Positions 14,511 to 21,710 of a DNA stretch of 24,560 bases are shown piece after piece (position 1 is the first letter of the stretch; every line of letters begins with the position of its first letter). The stretch spans positions 1-24,560 of the forward strand of contig LVWT01000061.1 of the NCBI GenBank assembly GCA_002083405.1. The letters are read 5' to 3'. The notes under the pieces were generated by a model. It searched no databases. It had not been told where the DNA came from and saw nothing but the letters and a program-made list of their open reading frames with translations. Position numbers and translations under genes: made by a program. The stretch comes from Nitrospira sp. SG-bin2 (GTDB lineage Bacteria > Nitrospirota > Nitrospiria > Nitrospirales > Nitrospiraceae).

Positions 14511-14774
14511 GTGAGCATCAGTAAGGATTTGCTTGCCATTCTTTGCTGTCCGGAAACGAAACAACCGGTCGTGACAGCCGATCCCGCTTTGGTCAAGAAG
14601 CTCAATGAAGCGGTCGCGCGCGGGGCGTTGCTGAATAAAGGCCAAAAGCCCGTTGTGGAACAGTTGGAAGACGGTCTTGTTCGAGCTGACTTGAAAATCC
14701 TCTACCCAATCCGGGAAAACATTCCTGTGATGCTCATCGAAGAAGGTATTCCACTCGATCAAATCACGGCGTAG
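14511..14774 (+). CDS. Trm112-family protein
   Basis: Small protein of the Trm112/YcaR type, which in eukaryotes activates methyltransferases of tRNA, rRNA and release factor and in bacteria is often uncharacterised. The 87 residues show MSISKDLLAILCCPETKQPV at the start and LKILYPIRENIPVMLIEEG near the end, the two halves of the Trm112 zinc-ribbon-like fold. Of the classical zinc cysteines only the N-terminal pair Cys12-Cys13 is present, so zinc binding is doubtful. The middle (30-57) forms the inserted helical part. A GTG start at 14511 with GGAGGG about 8 bases upstream. It diverges from the DUF502 gene across a 173-base spacer that must carry both promoters. Confidence 0.88.
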   Translation: MSISKDLLAILCCPETKQPVVTADPALVKKLNEAVARGALLNKGQKPVVEQLEDGLVRADLKILYPIRENIPVMLIEEGIPLDQITA

Positions 14775-14868
14775 CTTCGTTTATTCTTCTTTTTCCCGCT
14801 GACAGTGTTGGTTCTATATCGCCGCCGGCTTCTTGCCTGCTGTGGGCTTGCCAAAGAACGCGTGCGGA

Positions 14869-15096
14869 CTATGGTGTGACGATCTGCCCTTTTCCCTGTG
14901 GACTGTCGGTCTTGGAGCCGGTTGAGGTTCCACAATGAAGACAGAGATATTCGTAGAGATTACCGGATGGCAGGACGAGTAATAATCGTTCCCTCGTTGG
15001 CGTGGCAACTCGACAGCGAGGGCAATAGAGGAGGGATGCATTGAGGGACTGAAACTGATCTCTTGAGTCCGGCGGCGCTTGTCGTGGACGATCCAT
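14869..15096 (-). CDS. Small zinc-ribbon-like hypothetical protein
   Basis: A frame ending at 14869 contains two Cys pairs, CPRC (residues 25-28) and CLHC (residues 52-55), separated by 23 residues with strand-like LLLVLPSGNLYEYL between them. This is a convincing single zinc ribbon. The start is uncertain: I give the ATG at 15096 (75 residues), but ATGs at 15132 and 15156 are possible and none has a good ribosome-binding site. The frame stays open to 15300 but overlaps the next gene there. The family is not recognised; zinc ribbons of this size often bind RNA or protein. It probably shares a transcript with the gene ending at 15236. Confidence 0.5.
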   Translation of the reverse strand: MDRPRQAPPDSRDQFQSLNASLLYCPRCRVATPTRERLLLVLPSGNLYEYLCLHCGTSTGSKTDSPQGKGQIVTP

Positions 15097-15235
15097 TGCC
15101 CCGCGTTGTTTGCTTGTCAACCAAGGGGCCATCGGCCTGCGAGGTGTTGAGGACATGCGGATTGGTATGGGTGGTCTATAGAGTGGTCCAGTACGGATAT
15201 CTTCGTGGTAGTAGTTCTTCTGTATAGACGTCCGG

Positions 15236-15604
15236 TTAGGCTGGTGTTTTTGCTGATTCGATCTCTGTGGCCGTAATGAGGCTGGAGAGATAGTCTGCAA
15301 CGAAATTCAAGGCCTCTTCCCGCCCATCGGCCCGGCGTCCTTTTTCTCTGCGTTGAACTGAAAGTTCATGTTCCAAATCAGATTTCACTTCGCCCAGGAT
15401 CCGCTGGAGTGAAGATGGGGTGAGATTGGCGTCCATGTCTTCAAGTTCCTGGCATCGGTCCAGCACCCAATTCAGTCCCTCAATTCGTCCCGCATAATGT
15501 TCCTGCTCCGCCGTATCGATACGCGCCATTGCGGTCGCAAACGTTTGGGCTTCGTAAATAAGGTTATAGAAACTGGTGACCGCACGCTGCAAAGATGGAT
15601 TCAT
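15236..15604 (-). CDS. Hypothetical helical protein, 122 aa
   Basis: I do not recognise the family. The protein looks entirely helical: RAVTSFYNLIYEAQTFATAM, then GRIEGLNWVLDRCQELEDMD, SLQRILGEVKSDLEHELSVQ and EALNFVADYLSSLITATEIE. It is acidic and lacks a signal peptide or membrane segment, so it is probably cytoplasmic. The start is well supported by AAGGAG 5 bases before the ATG at 15604, and by a good sigma70-like promoter at 15641-15668. It begins 80 bases downstream of the next upstream gene's stop, on the same strand as nxrAB. Confidence 0.75.
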   Translation of the reverse strand: MNPSLQRAVTSFYNLIYEAQTFATAMARIDTAEQEHYAGRIEGLNWVLDRCQELEDMDANLTPSSLQRILGEVKSDLEHELSVQRREKGRRADGREEALNFVADYLSSLITATEIESAKTPA

Positions 15605-15640
15605 GATACTCCTTGTGTCGTTTTGTAAGTGCGCTTTTCA

Positions 15641-15668
15641 ATTATACATGAGATTGACAGGACAACAA
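15641..15668 (-). promoter_or_regulatory. Sigma70-type promoter for the 122-aa hypothetical gene
   Basis: On the minus strand, TTGTTG (15663-15668) and a perfect TATAAT (15641-15646) are separated by 16 bases. The predicted start, near 15634, gives a leader of about 30 bases with AAGGAG before the ATG at 15604. This is the best promoter match in the window. Confidence 0.65.
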
Positions 15669-15684
15669 GGAGTATTTTGCAGCG

Positions 15685-16014
15685 CTATGTAAACAGGAGG
15701 GAATCGAACTCGTTCATGAAACCGTAGTAGAGCGGGGCAAAGTCCTTCAGACACTCCGGACTGGTTTCCTTCAAGCGCTGGAAAAAAAACACCTGCGCCC
15801 GCGGGTCGAGTTGTTCCAGAAGCTTGCTGAGCTCAGCCATGGAATAGCTCCCGGACGGTACACTTAAAATATAGTGAACGAGACGCTCAACGAATTGCTG
15901 AGCGACATATTCGCTAGTCAGATAACCATCAGGTAGGTTTCCAGATGCCAAGAACTCGGCAAATGGGACGGCTTGCGCTGCAAAGGGAGTCGCTGGCTGC
16001 TGTGGGGAGTCCAC
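15685..16014 (-). CDS. Hypothetical helical protein downstream of nxrB, 109 aa
   Basis: The family is not recognised. After a Pro/Ala/Gln-rich start (about residues 1-17) the protein is helical: FAEFLASGNLPDGYLTSEYV, QQFVERLVHYILSV, SMAELSKLLEQLDPRAQVFFF and a Phe/Tyr-rich end (APLYYGFMNEFDSLLF). A GTG start at 16014 gives the longest consistent reading. GGAG lies about 12 bases upstream, a little far, so the start is moderately sure. There is no signal peptide. It is the first gene past the nxrB terminator on the same strand. Confidence 0.7.
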   Translation of the reverse strand: MDSPQQPATPFAAQAVPFAEFLASGNLPDGYLTSEYVAQQFVERLVHYILSVPSGSYSMAELSKLLEQLDPRAQVFFFQRLKETSPECLKDFAPLYYGFMNEFDSLLFT

Positions 16015-16100
16015 GGGGAGGTCGCTCCATTTCTTGACGATAGGGAGTGTACCGTCTGAAATCTACTGGACCTCCCGATAACCGTCAAGTGCGCAGAAGC

Positions 16101-16129
16101 AGCAGTCCGTCCTGAGCCGAAAGACTGCT
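16101..16129 (-). other. Hairpin downstream of the nxrB terminator
   Basis: AGCAGTC at 16101-16107 pairs with GACTGCT at 16123-16129, a 7-bp stem with a 15-base loop. It is the third of three consecutive hairpins after nxrB in the direction of transcription. Confidence 0.6.
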
Positions 16130-16137
16130 AGAACGTG

Positions 16138-16171
16138 AAAAGGCGGGGTCCCTTTGGGGAATCCCGCCTTT
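16138..16171 (-). terminator. Intrinsic terminator of nxrAB
   Basis: AAAGGCGGG at 16139-16147 pairs with CCCGCCTTT at 16163-16171. The interior (GT against AT, and CCC at 16150-16152 against GGG at 16156-16159) extends the stem to near completeness. On the minus strand the stem ends in TTTT. It lies 80 bases after the nxrB stop. Confidence 0.85.
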
Positions 16172-16172
16172 C

Positions 16173-16207
16173 CATACTCGACCTACGCGATCGGGTGTAG
16201 GGGTATG
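16173..16207 (-). other. Two-part hairpin between nxrB stop and terminator
   Basis: An outer stem CATAC (16173-16177) / GTATG (16203-16207) and an inner stem CCTAC (16182-16186) / GTAGG (16197-16201) share one axis with a 10-base loop. It is immediately adjacent to the terminator stem at 16139-16171 and may protect the 3' end of the nxrAB mRNA. Confidence 0.55.
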
Positions 16208-16250
16208 AGCGAATAGCTTCTGTTGGCTTTCCGCCCCCTGCACTACGCTC

Positions 16251-17540
16251 TTACAGCCAGGTCACGCGCTCCGCCGGCCTGATATAGATCGGCTCTTCGA
16301 CCTGGATACGCGCCACTTCCTTGCCGGATTTGTTAAACCCGAGGACGGTATCGTTGTACATCTCAAAGCGCTTCCCGTGGATCTGCGTCTCGAACACCTT
16401 GGGACCAGGGATGACATCGTACCGGAACACGATCTGCTGGCTCGCTCTCCACAGCTGAAGTACCGCCAGCAATTCGCGGCTCGGCACCAGATATTTCTCG
16501 ATCGCATTGTCCACGCCCGGACCGAACATCTGCCTGGCATACCCGCGCGGGCTGTGCCGCGGCGGAATGTAAAATCCATTGGGCTCAGTGCCCCACTGCG
16601 GATACAGCGGCAGCGCCACTTGCTCGACTCGGATCGCGTAGTAGAGCGGGTGCCACCGATCTTCAGCCCACAGGCCGTCTTCACCGATACGCACCAGACT
16701 CTGCATCCGGATCTTCCCGACGCAGGCCGCCATACAACGGGTTTCCATCGGTTCGCCGCCCGTCAATGGATCCTTGCCTTCGATACGGGGATAACAGGCA
16801 ATGCACTTCTCGGAGACACGCGTCGTGCCCCGGTACATCGGCTTTTTGAAGGGGCACTGTTCAACACATTTCTTGTAGCCGCGGCAGCGATTCTGGTCGA
16901 TCAAGACGATGCCGTCTTCCGGCCGTTTATAGATCGCCTTTCTCGGACAGGCCGCGAGGCAACCCGGATAGGTGCAGTGATTGCAGATACGCTGGAGATA
17001 GAAGAAGAAGGTCTCATGTTCCGGCAAGCTGCTGCCCGTCATCTTCCACGGTTCATCCCGCGAAAATCCGGTCTTGTCGATACCCTCGACCAGTGCGCGC
17101 ATCGATGTGGCCGTATCTTCGTAAATGTTCACGAAACGCCACTCCTGGTCGGTCGGGATATATCCAATGGCCGCCTGGCCGACCTTGGCGCCCGCGTCGA
17201 AAATGGTCATTCCTTCGAACACGCCATAGGGAGCATGGTGCTTGCGTCCGACACGGACGTTCCATACCTGGCCACCTGGATTGACCTGTTCGATGAGCTG
17301 GGTGATTTTCACATCATAAAACTGCGGGTAGCCGCCGTAGGGCTTGGTCTCGACGTTGTTCCACCACATGTACTCCTGGCCCTTGGAGAAGAGCCATGTC
17401 GACTTGTCTGCCATGGAACAGGTCTGGCAGGCTAAACACCGATTGATGTTGAACACAAAGGCGAACTGCCACTTCGGATGGCGTTCCTCGTAGGGATACA
17501 GCATCTTCCGTCCCAGCTGCCAGTTATACACTTCAGGCAT
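16251..17540 (-). CDS. nxrB: Nitrite oxidoreductase beta subunit NxrB
   Basis: Iron-sulfur subunit that passes electrons from the molybdenum site of NxrA. The 429 residues contain the ferredoxin-type Cys groups of the NarH/type II DMSO-reductase beta family: Cys35/38/41; Cys186/189/194/198; Cys219/225/229; Cys246/249; Cys269/273. In the first group the fourth NarH cysteine position is Asp45 (CLACQTCSMAD). At the [3Fe-4S] site the NarH Trp position is Tyr222 (CRGY). There is no signal peptide; in Nitrospira NxrB is thought to be co-exported with NxrA through the Tat system. The ATG at 17540 follows GGAGG with a 5-base spacing. It is 97 bases downstream of nxrA, with a hairpin in the spacer and a strong terminator after the stop. 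This is the gene commonly used as a Nitrospira marker. Confidence 0.97.
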   Translation of the reverse strand: MPEVYNWQLGRKMLYPYEERHPKWQFAFVFNINRCLACQTCSMADKSTWLFSKGQEYMWWNNVETKPYGGYPQFYDVKITQLIEQVNPGGQVWNVRVGRKHHAPYGVFEGMTIFDAGAKVGQAAIGYIPTDQEWRFVNIYEDTATSMRALVEGIDKTGFSRDEPWKMTGSSLPEHETFFFYLQRICNHCTYPGCLAACPRKAIYKRPEDGIVLIDQNRCRGYKKCVEQCPFKKPMYRGTTRVSEKCIACYPRIEGKDPLTGGEPMETRCMAACVGKIRMQSLVRIGEDGLWAEDRWHPLYYAIRVEQVALPLYPQWGTEPNGFYIPPRHSPRGYARQMFGPGVDNAIEKYLVPSRELLAVLQLWRASQQIVFRYDVIPGPKVFETQIHGKRFEMYNDTVLGFNKSGKEVARIQVEEPIYIRPAERVTWL

Positions 17541-17585
17541 AGTTTCCTCCGTATTTCGTCATTCGTCGTTGGTCATTCGCAGCAT

Positions 17586-17615
17586 CCCTCACGCAGCTCG
17601 TTTCTCCCGTGAGGG
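17586..17615 (-). other. Intercistronic hairpin between nxrA and nxrB
   Basis: CCCTCACG at 17586-17593 pairs perfectly with CGTGAGGG at 17608-17615 across a 14-base loop. It lies 22 bases after the nxrA stop. There is no T-run on the minus strand, so it is more likely an mRNA processing or stability element than a terminator. Confidence 0.65.
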
Positions 17616-17637
17616 ACTAGGGCTCACGAATAACGTC

Positions 17638-20600
17638 TTACACTTTGATCTTGATATGTTCGCCTTTCAGCCACTTGATCATGAACTCATTCTCTTGTCC
17701 CGGTGTGAACCCTGTGCGAACCGGTTCCCACGGACCGCGCGCTCCGATACCGCCGTCTTCCGCCTTGGTGATACGGATGAGACATTCCTTCGGCACCGTG
17801 TTGATCGCGTGGTGATCGACCTGGTAGCCCCATTTAAACTTCCAGGCAATGGCGTGCTTGCCGGGGAGCGAGTCAAGTTGGTGCATCGGCATCAACCAGT
17901 TTCTCGTGAATGACTGCTGCGCTCCATAGCGGAAGTTCGATTGATATCCGGTATCGATCGCGATGGCGCGTCCGTCCGGCCGGGTTTCATGCCCCTTGAC
18001 CGACTTTGGCGTCGCAACATACGGAGCATGTTTCGACATCGTGACGTGATACGGATACGCAGGATTGTACTTGGCACGAATCATCAACCGGGCGACCTTG
18101 TAGTACGGATCGGACGGCTTCCAGCCACGGTAGGGCCGATCAACCGGGTTACCGTCCACATAGACGTAGTCGCCGTCGTTGATGCCTCGATCTTTGGCTG
18201 CTTGCGGGTTGATGTGCAATTGGTGCTCACCGACACCCGGGGTCCGTTTATCCATGCGGTAGGGATCCCCGAAATTCGACTCGTAAATTTGCACCCAGTC
18301 GTTCACCGACCATTGGCTGTGTACGCGATGACGGGTCTTCGGCGTGACACAGTAGAATTGATAACCCTTTTCCCACAACGGGTTGCTGTGGCGCTTGATT
18401 TCGTGCCACGACAACTTGATGTTCCGGATGGTCTTGTCGTCATGGTGTTGCGCCGTGATCGGAATACCGTAGTCATCAGGACGAACATAGGGGTTCGTCG
18501 TGAAGATGGCGTTGGGCAGGTACGGAGTCGCCTCCGGTCCTTCACGGTGCGAGATGAAGTTTTCACCGTATTCGATTGCTTCCGGCTCGATACGATAATT
18601 CTCATACCGGCCGCTGCGCGTCCACATGGGCTTGGACTCGTTGGTCTCTTCCCAGAATGGATGCCGGGGATAGGTGCGAACCATGACCATCCAGCCCTTT
18701 TCGGACTTCAACATCACGTCGGCTGAATAGCCGTAGAAGGTGCTGGAGGCATCAAGCATGCGCTGCGCATAGACGTCGACGCGGTTGGCATAGACCATCG
18801 CGAAGTAGTCCTTCATGCGCTTGTCGCCCGTCATGTCCGACAGCTTCGCCGCCACGCCCGCGAACGTGTCCAGATCGTTTCGCGTGTCGTACAGCGGACG
18901 AATACCGCCCTTCCAAATCTGAACCCATGGATTGGACACCGTCACCGTCATTTCGGGATAGGTGAACTCCATCCAGGAGTTGCAGGCAAACGCGATATCG
19001 TTATGGTTGACGTCAGACGTCATTTCGATATCCTGCGTGATCAAGCACTCGATGTTCGGATCCACGTTGCGCACCATGTCGTAATGGTGCTTGGCATTAT
19101 TGAGGACGTTCACATTGACCACCCAGCGGAACTTGCTGGGCGTCGGCATGTGGGTTTTTCCGGTGAACACCTTTCGTCCATACTTGGGAGTATTGACGAT
19201 CAGAGCCGTATCACCGTGGTTCCAGTATCCGACTTCTTCTCCATAGTAGTACTGCTTGGTCTTGATTTCTTTGCCATGCGCATTCGGGTCGAGCGTGATA
19301 TTGAACGGATCTTCACCCGTATGCACGGACAGGCCGGCGCCGGACCAGGGCGTTGCCGTCCATGTGCCGGCTTTGTAGTTACCAGCCCAGGTATGCTGAC
19401 CGGTGCCGAACTTGCCGACGTTACCGGTGATGATCAGGACCATGGCAGCGCCTCGGGCGTTGATGGTCTGATGGAAATAATGGCAGGTGCCTTCTCCGTT
19501 GTGGATCGCGGCGGGCTTGATGGTGCCCGAATCGCGCGCCCATCGCACGATAAGATCTTTGGGTGTGCGGCAGATCTGGTGCACCGTATCCAGATCGTAA
19601 TCCTGGAAATGCACCATATACATCTGCCAGATCGGCATCGCATCGATTTCACGGCCGTTGAGCAGCTTCACCCGATAGCTGCCGGTGAGCGCCGCATCGA
19701 TACCGCTGTTCGTATAGTGCCATCCCACCTGTTCACGGTGCAGAGGCACCGCCTGTTTCTTATTGAGATCCCAGACCATCATGCCGCCGAGCCGCTCGAT
19801 CTGCTCGGGCTTCAACGTCTGAATGCGCCCCGAGTAGCTCTTTGAGAAGTCCGGGAACTTATAGTCGGCGATGACATCGCGCGGATCAAGATACTGCAAC
19901 GTATCCGTGCGGACCAGGATGGGCGCATCGGTAAATTGCTTCATGAAATCCGAGTCGTGCATGTTTTCGTCGACAATGATCTTCATCGCCCCGAGGAAGA
20001 GTGAGCCGTCGGACTCCGGACGCAACGGCATCCAGTAGTCGGCACGATAGGCCGTCGGATTGTATTCCGGCGTGATGACGACCACGCGGGCGCCGCGCTC
20101 GATACACTCCAACTTCCAGTGGGCTTCCGGCATCTTGTTTTCGACGAAGTTCTTACCCCAGCTGGTGTTCAGCTTGGAGAACCGCATGTCGGACAGGTCG
20201 ATGTCGGATCCCTGCACACCGGACCAGAACGGGTGGGCCGGGTTCTGGTCGCCGTGCCAGGTGTAGTTCGACCAATAACGGCCGCCCTGCGCTTGATCCG
20301 GGCTCACCTTGCGAATCCAGGTATCCAGGAGGGCATTGATACCGCCGTTCATGCGGGTGTTGCCCATCTTGCCGATGATGCCAAGGACCGGCATGCCGGA
20401 GCGATGCTTGAAGCATCTGGTACCGGCACCCTTCATCATCTCGATCATCTCAGGCGCATACCCCTGCTCACGGAGACGCCGCGCTCCGGCTTCACCGCTG
20501 TACCGGGTTCCGATGATGATCATGGCCTTTGCCGCATAGGTGAAGGCGGTGTCCCAGGACACGCGCAACATATCGTCCAGGAAGCGGCTGTCAAACTTAT

Positions 20601-21075
20601 ATTTCCGCTTGGTCTCCGGCGTCAGCTCCGGTGAGCCATCGTCCATCCACTGCTTCCAGCCCTTCCGCATCAACGGGCCCTTCAAGCGATAGGGGCCATA
20701 GACGCGGCGATGGAAGGTAAAGCCCTTCAAGCACATGCGCGGATTGTGCGCAAACGTGCCGCGGTTACCATACAGATCTTCATACGTCTGGTGGTCATAG
20801 TTCTGCTCGACCCGCATGACGACGCCGTTACGCACAAACGCGCGAACGCGGCAGGCGTGGGTGTCGTTCGGAGAGCAGACCCATGTAAAGGACGAATCGT
20901 ACCGGTACTGGTCGTGATAGACACGCTCCCATGACCGATCCGGGTACTCACCTAACGGGTTCCCGACTTCGATGACCGGCTGAAGGGCGGTCAGCGCCAG
21001 GACATTGTCGGCGATCGCCACAGCGGCCACCGTTCCCGCCGAGACTTTCAAAAACTGCCTACGTGACAAAAACAT
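17638..21075 (-). CDS. nxrA: Nitrite oxidoreductase alpha (catalytic) subunit NxrA
   Basis: Oxidises nitrite to nitrate at a molybdenum bis-MGD centre, the energy-yielding step of this metabolism. The 1145 residues start with a Tat signal (SRRQFLK at 4-10, hydrophobic to about 30), placing the enzyme in the periplasm as known for Nitrospira. The FS0 cluster region is Cys67-x3-Asp71-x3-Cys75-x39-Cys115; aligned by eye to NarG, Asp71 takes a cysteine position. TWHGDQNP near 272-279 probably holds the Mo-ligand Asp276 of the type II DMSO-reductase family. ITPEYNPTAYRADYWMPLRP is a typical MGD-binding segment, and the C-terminal 200 residues form the dinucleotide-binding domain (NDWVQIYE, GEHQLHINPQAAKDRGINDGDYVYV). 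The start has AGGAGG with 8-base spacing. nxrB follows after 97 bases; no nxrC or chaperone gene is in the window. Confidence 0.97.
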   Translation of the reverse strand: MFLSRRQFLKVSAGTVAAVAIADNVLALTALQPVIEVGNPLGEYPDRSWERVYHDQYRYDSSFTWVCSPNDTHACRVRAFVRNGVVMRVEQNYDHQTYEDLYGNRGTFAHNPRMCLKGFTFHRRVYGPYRLKGPLMRKGWKQWMDDGSPELTPETKRKYKFDSRFLDDMLRVSWDTAFTYAAKAMIIIGTRYSGEAGARRLREQGYAPEMIEMMKGAGTRCFKHRSGMPVLGIIGKMGNTRMNGGINALLDTWIRKVSPDQAQGGRYWSNYTWHGDQNPAHPFWSGVQGSDIDLSDMRFSKLNTSWGKNFVENKMPEAHWKLECIERGARVVVITPEYNPTAYRADYWMPLRPESDGSLFLGAMKIIVDENMHDSDFMKQFTDAPILVRTDTLQYLDPRDVIADYKFPDFSKSYSGRIQTLKPEQIERLGGMMVWDLNKKQAVPLHREQVGWHYTNSGIDAALTGSYRVKLLNGREIDAMPIWQMYMVHFQDYDLDTVHQICRTPKDLIVRWARDSGTIKPAAIHNGEGTCHYFHQTINARGAAMVLIITGNVGKFGTGQHTWAGNYKAGTWTATPWSGAGLSVHTGEDPFNITLDPNAHGKEIKTKQYYYGEEVGYWNHGDTALIVNTPKYGRKVFTGKTHMPTPSKFRWVVNVNVLNNAKHHYDMVRNVDPNIECLITQDIEMTSDVNHNDIAFACNSWMEFTYPEMTVTVSNPWVQIWKGGIRPLYDTRNDLDTFAGVAAKLSDMTGDKRMKDYFAMVYANRVDVYAQRMLDASSTFYGYSADVMLKSEKGWMVMVRTYPRHPFWEETNESKPMWTRSGRYENYRIEPEAIEYGENFISHREGPEATPYLPNAIFTTNPYVRPDDYGIPITAQHHDDKTIRNIKLSWHEIKRHSNPLWEKGYQFYCVTPKTRHRVHSQWSVNDWVQIYESNFGDPYRMDKRTPGVGEHQLHINPQAAKDRGINDGDYVYVDGNPVDRPYRGWKPSDPYYKVARLMIRAKYNPAYPYHVTMSKHAPYVATPKSVKGHETRPDGRAIAIDTGYQSNFRYGAQQSFTRNWLMPMHQLDSLPGKHAIAWKFKWGYQVDHHAINTVPKECLIRITKAEDGGIGARGPWEPVRTGFTPGQENEFMIKWLKGEHIKIKV

Positions 21076-21546
21076 TGTGCTTACCTCCTAGAAGTTGAGG
21101 ACGTCACTACTTCAAATCTCAAGCATCAATCCCGTTTTTATAGAGCACGACCCAAAAATCCAATGGTTTGCATCGCAATTGTCAGGCCACTCTTGGCACC
21201 AAGTTGAATTGGGGCAGAGACTCTGACGAAAGAATTGAAATACCTCGATATTTATCGAAAAAAATACAAAGCCTACGAGTGCGTTTTCAAATCACGTTTC
21301 TACCCACTGAGTACTTCTCGTATCGATATCATCCAGTGAGCGTGGGGAATATAGCGCTGCGACCGTAACTATTCAACAACTTAATTGATATCGATTGGAC
21401 AATTCCATCGCGTTACCAGAACGTAGCATGTTTGTACTTGTTACCTCTGCAGGATGGTGATAGTCTTCGATCCTGATGACTTGACAGAGGGGTGAAGGGT
21501 CAGTAGAATTCGCTGCCTTTTCTCCCCGTTGCATTCATTTCAGTGA
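21076..21546. promoter_or_regulatory. 471-bp AT-rich leader and promoter region of nxrA, no gene
   Basis: No credible coding frame exists between nxrA and the tRNA gene, and the DNA is clearly more AT-rich than the flanks. A weak sigma70-like pair on the minus strand is TTGGAT (21158-21163) and TATAAA (21137-21142) with 15-base spacing. The palindromic motif TATCGA/TCGATA recurs at 21245-21258, 21321-21328 and 21389-21394, suggesting regulator sites. AGGAGGT lies 8 bases before the nxrA ATG. Confidence 0.55.
21245..21258. repeat. Palindrome TCGATA-TT-TATCGA upstream of nxrA
   Basis: Perfect 6-bp arms around a TT centre. The same half-site appears as TATCGATA at 21321-21328 and as TATCGA at 21389-21394. 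The centres are about 73 and 67 bp apart. Confidence 0.7.
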
Positions 21547-21621
21547 GCGGGAATAGCTCAGTGGTAGAGCATCGCCTTGCCAAGGCGAGGGTCGAGGGTT
21601 CAAATCCCTTTTCCCGCTCCA
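21547..21621 (+). tRNA. tRNA-Gly (anticodon GCC)
   Basis: Complete cloverleaf: acceptor GCGGGAA (21547-21553) pairs with TTCCCGC (21611-21617); a D arm containing AGCTCAGTGGTAGAGC; anticodon stem TCGCC/GGCGA around loop TTGCCAA, giving anticodon GCC for glycine codons GGC/GGT; and a T arm with GGTTCAAATCC. The discriminator is T and the CCA end is encoded (21619-21621). A short T-run (ATTTTT) follows immediately and could serve as a terminator. It stands alone, between the nxrA promoter region and an accessory-looking segment. Confidence 0.98.
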
Positions 21622-21710
21622 ATTTTTCAGCCTGTTACAGGCGTCATCTCGCCAGTCTTTTCTCTTCAGAGACGATCGAGTACTGACCAGGCCTTTAGTG
21701 CCGTTCCCCT

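Noticed and set aside
16377..19845. Long plus-strand frames opposite nxrB and nxrA (16377-17435, 17941-18726, 19003-19845)
   Set aside because: They are antisense shadows of high-confidence Nxr genes, with no ribosome-binding sites or domain motifs.
21193..21208. TTGGCACCAAGTTGA, resembling a sigma54 -24/-12 promoter
   Set aside because: The -12 GC is missing, and it points away from nxrA toward non-coding DNA.
21168..21368. 66-codon plus-strand frame in the nxrA upstream region
   Set aside because: AT-rich text without a ribosome-binding site or family, overlapping the probable regulatory region.
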